From contig KL647295.1 in assembly GCA_000727475.1 (NCBI GenBank), positions 2,130,476-2,194,475 of the forward strand: 64,000 nucleotides of DNA, in the 5' to 3' direction. Made by a program: the position numbers and the translations under genes. The notes beneath the pieces are model-generated. The model had not been told where the DNA came from, made no database searches, and saw only the letters and a program-made list of their open reading frames with translations. The DNA comes from Sarcocystis neurona (taxonomy: Eukaryota; Apicomplexa; Conoidasida; Eucoccidiorida; Sarcocystidae). Below are positions 47,478 through 58,664 of the stretch, one piece after another (position 1 is the first letter of the stretch; each line of letters begins with the position of its first letter).

Positions 47478-50038
47478 GACCAATGCGGAAGGAGCAAACT
47501 GTTCACGTTGTACGCTTGGATATGTTTTCTCCCGGCCAGAATGGTGCATGGCTTAAAGAGCTCGTCCTAACTGTGTAGCGAGGGTGGATACTCGCGGCTG
47601 TAGCCGATCTACATATTACAAGAGAACTGGAGGACCTTTGTGATAAAGCCCTTTTCTGACGACGACCTCAGCGCTTGGGTGAAGCGTGTATCACATCATG
47701 CTTTACAGCGACGTTCACAGAATGTGATCTGAAGTGGCCTCTGTAGACGGCAGCCGTGGAACGTCCACCTCTTTTGCTGGTAATAGTCAGAGAGCTGGCA
47801 ACGCTAGTTCTCCAGGGAGCGAATGTGGGAGGTAGTAAGACAGTGCGCGTGAGTGTAGAGTCAGAGAGTGAGATTTAGGTGCAGACGTCAACGTCAGCTT
47901 CATGGAGACAAGCGCGTGTCGACCCCTGTCACACTTCGCTCAAAGCGGTAGTGTCAGGTCGTTCCAGGAACACGCTGCGTTCGTTATGTGTGCGTGCTGC
48001 ATTATGTGATCGAATTGGGACTTTGGTGGACGAATATTCGTACTTTTTCGCCCTGCGAGGATGCTCATGTGTTCTCATGAGCCAGTTGTGTTTGTGTGTG
48101 TGAGAGAGCCTACGGGGGCGTGCAGCACTTCGACGTATTCCCACCGTGCACATGCCCTCGACGTGTACTGCGGCGAGTACATACTTACGTCCACGTCAGC
48201 GTGTATACGGGTTGACGCGCATGTGAATTTACGCACATGTGAAATCGTACGCCTCCGTCGAAGAAGGTAGTCTTCTGTACCTTTGAGGTGCAGTTTTTGT
48301 ATGCTCCTCAGTCGTCCAGTCAGTGTCACTGTACCATGTGGAGCGATGCGAAAACAGGTATCTGACTGATTAGATTGGAACGTGACAAATTACGTATTTC
48401 AACAGAATATCACAATATCGCAAACACGCAGTGAATCATGTAGTTTTCAGAAAAAATCAGCTCTTTTCCACGAAGCAGGACAGGACATCTCTAGACAGTA
48501 AGGACTGGAGAACTATGTACCGGTTCCTTGAGCAGGATGAGATTATAGAAGGAAGCGCTCTTTGAGCCTAGTGCACATCCAGAGAATACTGATCCTCCCT
48601 TGAGGCGTAAAGAGGTGTGTTTCGTGCTACGGAGCTCCGAGGATTTCCACATACAGCGTCGTGAAACGCCGCTGGACGCTTTATAGCTCTTTCCCAGACT
48701 CGAAGTGGTTCGTGTTTTGCCTCGCAGACTTTTTACGGTATAGGGTTCAAAGAGGACGCACACCTCTGCAGGAGTTAACACGGTCACAGTAGTACAGAAA
48801 TTCTTCATTGATTGGCGGACCAGTGGAGCAAATGTGTACCTTCACCGCCAAAGGTTAGCACTCCGTCACCGTGCTGGACGCCGGACGCAGCCCGAACGAT
48901 AGCTTCTCGTCTGCACGCTACTGTTTCCCATTGTCTTTAAATGAAGCCGATGCCACGGCACCTGTTGGTACAGCTGACCTTGCTTCTTTACGTCACGAGC
49001 GGGCAAAGGTGTCTTATTGCCACGCGTTAGTCCGTCCTTACAATCGTAGTCGTCCCGAACTGTAATTCGACTGGATGTGAACTACTCCAGCTTACCTCTA
49101 GGGCCCCGCGCTTTTCGCGCCTGTTACCGGACACACACCCCTCGCGAAGACACCTGCAAAAGGACAGCCCCCTGCCCGAATAAAAGAAAGCCGTAAACAC
49201 CGAAGGCCGCCATCAGTGACAATAGTAATGCCACAGAGAGTCCAAAACAGCCTGTCAGCGTGTGCCACACTGCTTACGTGCAGCTTAAAAGAAGTCGACT
49301 ACTAAAGTCATGTCTATGCACTTGAGCAGGCAGTCGACATCTGTTGCAAAGTACCGGGGTGAGTTCGGCAGTAGAATGAGGCTGTAGACAGACGCCTGAA
49401 GGTGCATGCAGGAGCACTCATGCGTACGTAGGCGAGTATGTACGCTGGTTCACCCGTTGTGTATGGCGGGCATATCCGGGAAGCATGTGGCGTCAACATG
49501 TAGATCGACAGGGTGTGTAGTGCAGCGGATCATCACTTCTTTCCACCAACGCGCTTCTGCCGTTCCGCGGTACTTAGTGTTGTGATGTAGAATCTCTCCT
49601 GGCTGTTCGTCGGCTCTATTCAGTACCCCCTACCTGGTACCCGAGGATGTGCACTGCACCACCAGATGGGAGATTCACTGAAAGGACCGCCCTCGTGGAA
49701 CTGCGTAGCGTTGGTTCACTTGTGGGTATGTGTCACATAACAGACGCAGTCGACCTGTTTCATTTGTAGAAGCCACTGAAAAGCTGTGGACGGCGGCCGA
49801 CATAGATCTTTAGTGCTGCGCATGGGTACGCATGTCCGAAAAACATGTCTAGTTATAATAGCAAGTGCTTACGAGCTAAGTAAGTGTACAACTGCCTGGT
49901 GCGCACAATTGTTCCATCATCAGGCGCATGCGCATATCAAATTGCACACCTCATGGCAAGAAAAGCGGCCTTCTTGGACCCCCTTGAAGATGGCCGTTGC
50001 GCTCTAAGAAGCAAACGCTGCACCTTCAAGACCGAGAC
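47478..50038. other. No supported gene
   Basis: Little low-complexity DNA. Frames at 47879-48103 (plus), 48491-48808 (minus) and 48871-49065 (plus) are unsupported. I see no conserved motif and no tRNA-like A and B boxes. Confidence 0.5.
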
Positions 50039-50464
50039 ATGTACAAAACATCCGCCACGTCCACTGTGAGCGATGACTCCTATTTAAGTTACTGCATTTC
50101 AGAGGAACTCACGAATTTCAGGCGCACTCGATCGCCCATGTCTTTTAAGCATTTCACCATACGCGTCGCCACCCGCGTTCACACTAGACAAGGGTTCCTG
50201 CGGCTGCTGCTTTTGCTCTTCTGGGCAGTTTGCAGTCTCCCCTCTTTTCTTCTCACAGCAGCTGCAACAGCATTGTTGCGGAAACGAGCGTTTCTCTGTA
50301 CATCAATACACAGTACGCGAGAGAAGCAGAGAAAGGCAACTGAAACTGCGCGCGGGGGAAACAGAAGAAATTACTTGTCGACAACACACTCTAATCCCTA
50401 CCGGAGCCACACTTCGGTTGTCACTTCACTGCGTGCACTAGCATTTCTGAAGGAAATGTGGTGA
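50039..50464 (+). CDS. Hypothetical protein with N-terminal leader (tentative)
   Basis: ATG at 50039 opens 141 codons; a second ATG at 50138 starts just before a strong hydrophobic segment (GFLRLLLLLFWAVCSLPSFL). From that second ATG the product would have an uncleaved anchor or signal peptide followed by a basic, Ser/Thr-rich, acid-poor tail, the pattern of a bipartite plastid-targeting leader in Apicomplexa. The frame ends at TGA, but a GTGAAC donor overlaps the stop, so it could be a first exon. A 55-codon ATG frame at 50480-50647 and a frame at 50599-50883 follow on the same strand and might be later exons. No mature domain is recognised. Confidence 0.33.
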   Translation: MYKTSATSTVSDDSYLSYCISEELTNFRRTRSPMSFKHFTIRVATRVHTRQGFLRLLLLLFWAVCSLPSFLLTAAATALLRKRAFLCTSIHSTREKQRKATETARGGNRRNYLSTTHSNPYRSHTSVVTSLRALAFLKEMW

Positions 50465-53162
50465 ACGTATAGCGCCGGAATGCAGCGTCAGAGTCAAGCT
50501 TTTGCACCTATCGTCAGAGTCACGCAGCAAACGAACTATACTTTAGCAGAGGTGGCCCTCCGACAGGAAAATGCGAGCGTCTTCAAGATCACACTGATAT
50601 GGCAAGCCCACGACCGCTGTTTGCAACGCGTCATCCATGGCGTATAGCTACGTTGGTCCTTCAAGAGTTAGAATTACATATGAGGAATGACGATCCACTC
50701 GGTTGCCGCTCGGTAGAGCGTTCCTCCCACGTACTGCTGAGTACTTTTGAGACGAAGCTGCATGATTTATGTGAAGGATCAAGAGCTGGCATGACCAGAT
50801 GCACTGTCTCTTTCCAAACAGGGGAATTCAAAAGCTACCGACTTCAGCAATGCACGTTCGTAGCCACGCCACAACCGCATTAAACCTCCTGCATACCTCG
50901 CCAGACTTTTTCCTGACTTTCGTCTCGTTCTCTCTCCAAGGCGCAGCCGCCAGAGGCGGACACATGGTGCTGCAGCATCAGGAGTCGTCTCTGCATCATT
51001 CACGCGGAGGAACGGCGAATGAAAGAGACGTCACAGAACGCGTATGAACGAAGACGCGCGGTGTCAACCAGCGCTTTCATGAAATGCACGCTTTAAGGCG
51101 TAGAACTAGCAGGTACCTTCTAATGGGAAGACCGTGGCACGCGGGCACAATGGAGAGATGTTGAGAATAGCAGTTCAACTATGAAAATGCAGTACGCCAG
51201 CCAGTGACACGGATCGCAAAATAGAACTGAAGGCTTGGAAAACACGTGCATTCGAATTCAATAAAGAAAATACAGGTCTTTTCAGACATTAGACGGTCAA
51301 GAAAAATAAGATGTGAAGATAGGAGGACGGCCTTGTACAGAAGTCACACCAAAAGCAGTCGCGTGAACCTGACTACCTTGTCAAAGTAGTTTCATTAGAT
51401 GGATATACACCGTAGAGTTGTCGGTAAATACACACTGTTAATGTCGACGCGGCGGTTATTCACTACGGCCGAAGCCCGAGGGCAGTTGCTCTCGCAAGAG
51501 ATGCCACGAAAAAGTGGATACTACAATAAAAACATAAAAAAAGCCGTAGCTGGACTGTACACTGATAACCTTTATATGTGGGAACAGGTTTTTGGGCGAG
51601 TGGGTTTCTGGCTAGAACTAGAATTTTCAGTAGTTTTGTGTCGAAAAACACTCTGTAGGCCTACGGTATGCAGCAAGCACGCAACCAGGTTGACCCTGTA
51701 ATATTTCCACACTGCAAGGCCTGCAGTAAGTGACTTCATGGACCCGCTTGTCATGTTGCTGTGGGCCAGGGATTTTAGTAGAAGAGCAGAGCATCCACGA
51801 AAGTCAAGCAGGGAAGCAAACACACACTCAGACAACAAAACGCAAAGTGGTTTTTGTACCTTATCGATGTTTTTACCTGAATTAGTACGAGTGTCTACGG
51901 CGGCTGCTCTGCAGAAGCAACGCAGCCTGGGAAACTGCAACGGATCCACACACCTGTTCCTGCACGAGGTACTAAGTCGCACCGACAGATGAAGACAGGA
52001 CGACTGAGCACCGTGTGATCTGGTTGCATGCACTGCCGATGGAACCGTATGCCGGCGCAGGAAAAATGTGTGTGACTTGAATTTTGCAATATTTTTACAG
52101 TGCAAGGTCTGCAGGATGAAATTGACGGATCCGGTGGTTTTACTCGTATGGGCAACGATTGTAATACAAGAACACGGTAGACATGAAAGGGACGAATACG
52201 GAAGCAAACATACAACAAAACGCGCGTGGGTTTTTGTACCTTATTGACGCTGTTACCTGCATGAGTGTGAGTGTCCAATGAAAAGAAAAACGGGGTACTG
52301 ACCTGGGTCAAACAGCCGTGGGTGTGAATGCAGAGCAGCGTTCAGCCGGACGGAAAGATGCCCGTGGAGGGACACTCGAATGGAAGCAGACTTCGCGGAA
52401 CATGCGTAAAATACGGACAGGGAAAAAGTTGGACAGAGCTGGAACGGGGTCTCACTGAAATATTATAGCCGACTTCAAGAGAGAGCTGCTGGGCAGCTAG
52501 CGGGGTACGAACTTCAAGGGGCAGCACATGCTGGCACATCGCAACGCCAACATCACACGAAATTCTTCACTTATCAAGAGAAAGCTGGTCAGCTGAAGAG
52601 ACGCCGTTGGGAAACAGTGTACGCATAACCCAGAGAAATTGTTTGTTTCGCAGTGCAGTACCTCTGGGTGTGTGTATCGGAATCTATCTGGTCCGGCACG
52701 TGTGCTGTAAGGACAGACGCTGACCAAGTCTGTCGCTTGTGTATTAGACTTCGAAAAACATGTCACGAAGGTGTGCTTATCTGTGAGAATCCACTTCTTG
52801 TTATATTTTGCACGCAACCGGATAAAAAAACTAGTATTTCTACAATGTGTCCACCAGCCCAGCGAGTTCAGCACCGTCGTCCATGGCTGGCTTTTCTTCG
52901 TCATGTCGGCGAGCGTTTTCGGCGCCAACAACGGGGCAGAGATACATCACTTCACGTGTACTTTCATCAGCATACAGAAGTCACGCAGAAAATGCATACG
53001 TACGTATACACGCACACAATGATTGTACGCGCCGCGGCTGTACGCCCTCGCATCTACAGAGTACCCGTGGCCCACACACAGGGTGTGATTTGTCATCCTG
53101 CTCAGCGCTGCTGCCTTTAGAAGCCACGAACCGATTCTGCGCCCTCGTCTGCGCAGTCTTAC
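50465..53162. other. Gene-poor stretch with a diverged duplication
   Basis: Apart from the 380-bp-spaced duplication described separately, I find only unsupported frames (plus 51399-51701, minus 51572-52207, minus 52497-52931, plus 52653-53120). The stretch 51060-51400 is AT-richer and looks noncoding. Confidence 0.4.
51690..52280. repeat. Diverged tandem duplication, period about 380 bp
   Basis: Two related segments, about 51690-51900 and 52070-52280. Matching landmarks are TGCAAGGCCTGCAG against TGCAAGGTCTGCAG, the ACAACAAAACGC block, and GGTTTTTGTACCTTAT (at 51849 and 52229). Both keep a minus-strand frame open that starts KVQKP and contains VLL, so an old exon duplication is possible. 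Confidence 0.75.
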
Positions 53163-53309
53163 TGCCGAGAAGCAGAGTTGAGATGCTCGGCAGGGGAAGT
53201 AGTCGCCACGTGACCCATGTTTCCCCAGGAAGACGTCCAACATGATGTCGGGCACAATTATGTGACTCCTTCTCAAAACGAGCCTCAGTAGGGTACGCTC
53301 ACCGTCCAG
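53163..53309 (-). CDS. Possible internal exon, unknown protein
   Basis: The 147-base segment is bounded by a GGCTGCAG acceptor and a GTAAGA donor, is phase 0 at both ends and fully open (49 codons). It reads mixed hydrophobic and charged sequence including HIIVPDIMLDVFLGKHGSRG. I do not recognise the family and found no neighbouring exon in phase; a candidate terminal segment at 52841-52950 is open but out of phase. It sits about 440 bases from the plus-strand PMT-like exon. Confidence 0.28.
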
Positions 53310-53751
53310 CTGCAGCCACATTCCTACAACCTAGGACGTCTCGTCCCTCTATCTCATCTACGTGTAATATGAATCCAGATGGATTGAGACCATTCAGACA
53401 GTTGCTGCGTGCTTGACCTTAGACCACGACAGCTATCTGTTGGCTGCGATGTACGAGACGCGACTGCCCGGCTATGCTTGTTCCTTGTCTATTCATTACG
53501 CAGCTGACGTGATACCGGGGCTGGTCGCACGCAAGGCACGGAGAAACACTAGTATGCGAAGTACAACCACTTCGTGGTGGCTGATTTAGCCGCCAAGCGC
53601 TACGACGTAGACCCCTCTCCTATCCGCCGCTGAGCTATACGTGGGGCGCGACGGATTAGTGCCAGCTTGTGTACAAGTACGCAGCAACGGTGGTACCATA
53701 GAAGCCCGAACACTCGTACGCAGTCACATGTAGCCGTAATGCTACCTTCAG

Positions 53752-53801
53752 ACACACCTACGCCCTTCATCCTGTGGGACGAAGCCCACTTCGGCAAGCG
53801 C
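53752..53801 (+). CDS. Protein O-mannosyltransferase-like exon (PMT/POMT signature)
   Basis: This 50-base exon encodes TPTPFILWDEAHFGKR. The WDE-x-HFGK core is the signature near the N-terminus of protein O-mannosyltransferases, integral ER enzymes that move mannose from dolichol phosphate to Ser or Thr; the Asp-Glu pair is the catalytic-site region in the first luminal loop, and WDETHFGK is characteristic of the POMT2/PMT2 branch. The exon follows a CTACCTTCAG acceptor and can end at GTGTAC in phase 0. I could not find the following exon with the DVHPPLGK motif or the MIR domains, so the gene is only partly seen. If the motif is accidental this is just a shadow of the minus-strand frame 53600-53845. 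Confidence 0.42.
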
Positions 53802-55277
53802 GTGTACCAGTCGGTCTCCACTGTGCACGGTTCAGCGCGAAACACCTGACGTTCTGCATGTATGGACAGTCCTGATGTTCTACATGGCTGTCGTTGTATG
53901 CTTACAGAAAGTCGCCATTAAAGTCGCATGTGGTCTTCCTCCTGACCCCGCGTGAAGTCGGAAGGCACCAGTCTTTTACAAGACAGGATTTCTTCTTGTC
54001 AGTGAACTAACAGGTACAGACGAGCGCGACAGAGTGAACAGTGCCTGTCATTTCTTGATAACCCTCGCAGTTCTCCGCAAAAATATTAAAAAATGTAGCC
54101 CCACGTAACTACACAGCAGCCGCTCATTTAGGTTGCAGGGATTGAAGAGGCAGGCCTTTCCGCAGTGCCGTGGAGACAAATCTTATGTTGTATTTAAACA
54201 TTTAAACGAGTGGCTTTGATGGCACTCGAGAGGACATACGTCGCGTCTATCTCTTCGGCTGCCATGTCCGGAGCTGCACACTGATACAACTCACAGAGAA
54301 CCCTCCACACTAAAGAGAAATTCAACTAGCTGCAAAACCCCACTCCCCTACCGAATGCGGCACCCTTATCCGTGGAGGACCGTGCAGAAAGAGTGTGTGG
54401 TCCCCCCCTTATGTGGTATTCACGGTCTTCGAGCTCGACCAGGGAAATCCGATCCCTCAACCGGCAAAAACATATCGTTCACCATACAGGGGTCTCGCTT
54501 TCACAACGCCTTCAAGTCTTCTTGTCTGTATCGACGCCCTCTTCACAAAAAAGTCCGAGAAGGACTTTTCACCCAGCGCAGAGGGCACCCTTGCTACGGA
54601 GACGCCTTTGACAGATTGGCCGCCGCAATGCCCGCCTGGTGCTGTGTTGAAGCACACATGCGCAATGGTGTAGCGTGTCACAATGGGCTGTCCACAGTTA
54701 CACGTGACATATGCAGTTGCTCTACAGCTCGGTCACTCGGTGCGTGCCTGGCGTCTCGGGGACTGCAGAAGCGGTTACAGTAGGGCGGAAACGTGGTCAT
54801 CATCCCATGTCCCCATGGTGCATATCCATAAGAGGGGAATTTCTCTGAGGTGGACACACCGTGTGCGTGTGTCCACTCATCCGTGTGATACTCAACGAAG
54901 ACCATACCCCCTCAAATTACATAGAGATACATATATACATATATATGTATATTACAAGGCAGGGCAATTCTGAAACCAGTCGACGAAGAGAGCCGCTTGC
55001 ATCTTGCACTGACATATGATATGAAGTAACCAACACTTTTAGGGTGCTGCTCGAGAGAAGAGCCGCCTCTCCTGTGTCTGAACTGATACATCTATGTATG
55101 CGGCGATGATCATTTGAGCGTACCTCCCTTAGAGACACACACGTACAAAGAGTTATGGACGACGTTGAAGATAGACGCTGCGCTGGAAAGTCTTTCGAAC
55201 CACCTTGCGAAACCGCTGTCTGCTGCATGAGCTGTCCGTCTAGCGATATAAAGGTAGTCGCCTACTAGTGACCTTAG
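53802..55277. other. No supported gene; may hold PMT-like introns or exons
   Basis: The plus frames 54355-54783 and 54395-54673 overlap and look protein-like, but neither shows PMT or MIR motifs. A TATA run lies at 54920-54950. Confidence 0.4.
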
Positions 55278-58252
55278 CTAAACTATCACTCTCATCTCTT
55301 TAGTAGGCCTACGGATACGCTGCTGAACATCAGTCAACAAACACAAAAGCTGACTGCCCACCTTGTCGGTGACACCTTTCAGGTCCTTCAACTTCAGCAG
55401 CTAGCATGTAGCAATTCTGCCAAAGAGCAAGCGTGCAGTAATTTTGGAATAAGGCAGCTGACCCGTGGGTAGCGCACACAAGCAGCTACAATATCACCTA
55501 CACAGCGACGGGGTCTACGAAATCACTCTTGTAGGCACCTAGTAACTTACCACAATGCCGCTGTCGTCATGCGCCAACGTCCCCAGCTCTCCATACAGCA
55601 CGCTGTGAGGGCTAACGACGCCTCTGTTTTCAACTACTGCGCCAGCCGCTACTGTCGTGCCAGTACCGAGCTCCTCGCAGTTATTTACCTTCGCTGCGGA
55701 CAGTTAACGGGAAAAATTAAAACATCCCTGAAAATCACTTCGCTTCAGATTGGCCTCGTTGTTGCCCAAGGCAATAAATGCCCGGCTTCTGCTTTTGGTG
55801 GCCATTGAGAACGCCAGCACAGATACAGGGCTTGCCGCTGTCTTAGTGGGCCTCAGAAGAGAAGAGGAGGTTGGTGTAGGTATGTTCACGCAGCGGCGAT
55901 CTAAATGATCAACAAGAGAAATTTCAACGTACCCGTTCCACTTGTTTCGCATGTGCATTCCTATTTGTAACTTCGAGTAGTATTTGCGTAAATAGGTCCT
56001 CTTCGCTTGTTGAAGGACAGAGGCATAGTGTCAACCCAGAGGATAAATTTTCACTTAATACTCGTATCTCCCTACGTTCATGGGGTATATCCCAGACGAA
56101 TGCAACAAAGAAAGGTCTGCTCGTGCTTCCAGACAGCACCTTGCGCTTGAATAGTTAGAAGGATCTGCTTACTCCCCGGAAAGGATTCAGGTTGACCGTG
56201 TCTGTACACGGGTTCGGTAGCACCCGTCTACGCATACCAAGATGAGGAGACCTGAGCCTAGCATATCTAGATAACGAGACCTGAGTACACTGCGCACTGC
56301 GTCGACGCATGCAGCGTAGGCGCGCTAACTGTGGTTGACATGGGCCCGTTCACCGCTAGATTCGACGCGAACGAAATTGCCAATCCTTGGTACATCCTTT
56401 ACACCTGCAGCGCACCGCACACATCAGTCAGGATGTCCGCTGTTGACCGACTCCCGTGAGCGGGCGTCTCCGTCGACAACTGAACTGAACGCGCGAACGC
56501 TACACCCCTCTACTTGGACTCCTTGCCTTGCTGCATCGTACAAAGAAGCGCTTTAATTGATTTCGTGTGCTGGAATGTGCTGGCTCATTGAAGGTGCTTC
56601 CCTACCTCACGCGTATGCTGATCTGATGAAATGACAATCGAAGCGTTTTCTCGGGCTTAACTATACACACCTGATGCCTACCCACAGTAGTTTCAAACTC
56701 TACAAACCATTCTTCGTGCGTAAACTTCTGTGAGCCTCAACTCTGGGGGGAACCTACGCCCTGCCCGCAGACTGACTCGCAGGCCTTTTCTGCCACTCCT
56801 TTGAAATGATTACATCGCACGCTTGCACAGCAGTTTCACGTGTGTCCGTGGTGATGTTCGCACGCCCGTGGTCACACTTGGAAAACTGGGTGATGAACTT
56901 CAACTTTGCAAACGGCCGAAGGCGCAGTTCGACTCGCCCGCCTATTAAAGCGGCGTTCCCAGAGGACGATTGCATCACGAGCAGTTCATCAACCGTACTG
57001 TTATGCGGGAGAATGCACCGTAATCGCACAGTTCGACGGAAAGGCTGGAAGGCACATTTACGTTGCACCTACCCACTCTGGGGTTGCCCGGTGCAGCTAA
57101 TCAAATGCGGTTGCTCAGAGTGTTACAAACCAACGCGACGCTACAAACAGGCTGTACAAGAAGGCGGTGGTGGCCACTGGCACGAAGCACAACGAAATAG
57201 ATGTATGTGTGTGGTTCTCAATACGAGAGCGATACGATTTTCAGGCATTCAAGGTATCTCGTGTATTTGTATAGTACAGTGTCCTGCCAAATATTTACGT
57301 CAGCAGCTTACTGGAGAAATCCTCCATCCAGCTATATCGTCCTATGACCATTGGAGCAGGGCGCCTGGTATCCGCAGATTGACACAAACATATCAACTTC
57401 CCTGTAAACAGTTTTATCCACTTGCTCCACGATTACATTTGTCTGTGGACAGACGCAAAACAGGTAAGTCGGTGACCGTGTATCTCCTTCACGTGTCTGA
57501 ACTCTAACAGTCGGGCTTCTTTGAAGGCACATACAGATAAAATATATACACGAAGGCACCTGGCCAAACGTAACCTCCGAGTGCAAAAGACTGTGTCACG
57601 TATACATTATTTGACAAACACTCGGTGAAGCTCAACCATGCATGCATGTGCGCCCACATGGAGATGCTCAAGTGCTGAAAACTGAGTCACCTAGCAGACT
57701 TCCCAAGGTATACGTGCTGGTCAGCCACAGGTCACGAGAACTCCTCTGAGCTAATATTTAGAAGACATTTGAAAGTGCAGTACAGCCTAGCCAAGCAGCT
57801 CATCCGCACTCAAAAAGCGGACCTTGAAGAACCTCATCTTCAGTGTGTGCACGGTCACGCGTCAGTGAACCAGACCAAGAGGCCACATTGTATCATTTCT
57901 GTGGCACTTACAGAACTGTGCTTCTCTGGTGGACTGAAATACTTGTCAGCATAATTTCTAATGGTAAGTACCTCAATACGTAATCCCGATCCTCACAAAC
58001 ATCACTGCCTTGTGCCTACGTATTCGTCAGGGTGACGCGGCTCTCAAGGACAGTATTGTCCCCAATAACAATTCCTCCTTCGCCTCCATCAACAACAGAG
58101 GCAGCTCCGATGCAGCAGCCGGCTTTCAGAGTAACTTTCCCTTTCAGTGACGCTTGCGGATGCACAACCGGAGCAGGCGTGCCTGGATTCCTTGACGTAT
58201 TCACATCAAGTTTCTGTGATAACGCCCTGTGCATCCGTGCGACGGTCTCCAT
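55278..58252 (-). CDS. DCTN6: Left-handed beta-helix protein, dynactin subunit 6 (p27)-like
   Basis: The protein is built of hexapeptide repeats that fold into a left-handed beta-helix. The best match is dynactin p27, which sits at the pointed end of the dynactin filament and helps cargo binding. Exons read on the minus strand: 58020-58252 (ATG at 58252), 56354-56404, 55551-55693 and 55278-55400 (TAG at 55278). The first exon reads VVHPQASLKGKVTLKAG then IVIGDNTVLESRVTLTN, like the family VIHPKA and IGE-N-LIEE pattern. The second gives RIGNFVRVESS, the third ELGTGTTVAAGAVVENRG and SVLYGEL, matching the IGA-C-x-L and IPENTVIYG turns. The last ends in a basic helix. The final three exons join in phase (1, 0), but exon one ends in phase 2 and exon two begins in phase 1, so one exon between 56405 and 58019 is missing. 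A gamma-class anhydrase-like fold cannot be excluded. Confidence 0.65.
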
Positions 58253-58543
58253 CTCTGCGGCCTATGAAGGCATACAGCAGAACGCCGAAACGTATCGTCT
58301 ACCTTCACACGACGTAGCTCATCGCGACAGTGCGGCCCGCGCAAAACAGCATCCATCGCTCGAATTCTTCCGCGAGGAGCACGTTTTACCGTAGATGAAG
58401 TCATGCGGCATCGGGCGGTGCGCGTGTTCTCAAGGCTGTCAAGTCAACTCAAATATGACACCAAGACAGCGAGTGACGTCTTTGCACGGAAACAGCTACC
58501 TACAAGGCTACTCACGGCCACAGTATCCCCCATATCTTAACGA

Positions 58544-58664
58544 GCCGATGAGAACAGACAACTTGCTCGTACTTCCCCTGTATAGCTACCTTCGTATACT
58601 GCAAAGCCGATGAGGACAGTTCTCTCATACTTCCCCTGTAAAGTTACTTTTGGCGTATTGCAAG
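58544..58664. repeat. 62-bp imperfect tandem duplication
   Basis: Two copies starting GCCGATGAG (58544 and 58606), sharing TACTTCCCCTGTA and GTATWCTGCAA-type blocks, with several substitutions and small gaps. It lies just upstream of the dynactin-like gene. Confidence 0.8.

Noticed and set aside
52841..52950. Acidic minus-strand terminal segment ending LVDTL as the partner of the 53163-53309 exon
   Set aside because: No acceptor gives the required phase 0.
53590..53660. tRNA-like A box (reverse complement reads TAGCTCAGCGG)
   Set aside because: No convincing B box (GGTTCRANNC) or acceptor-stem pairing follows at the right distance.
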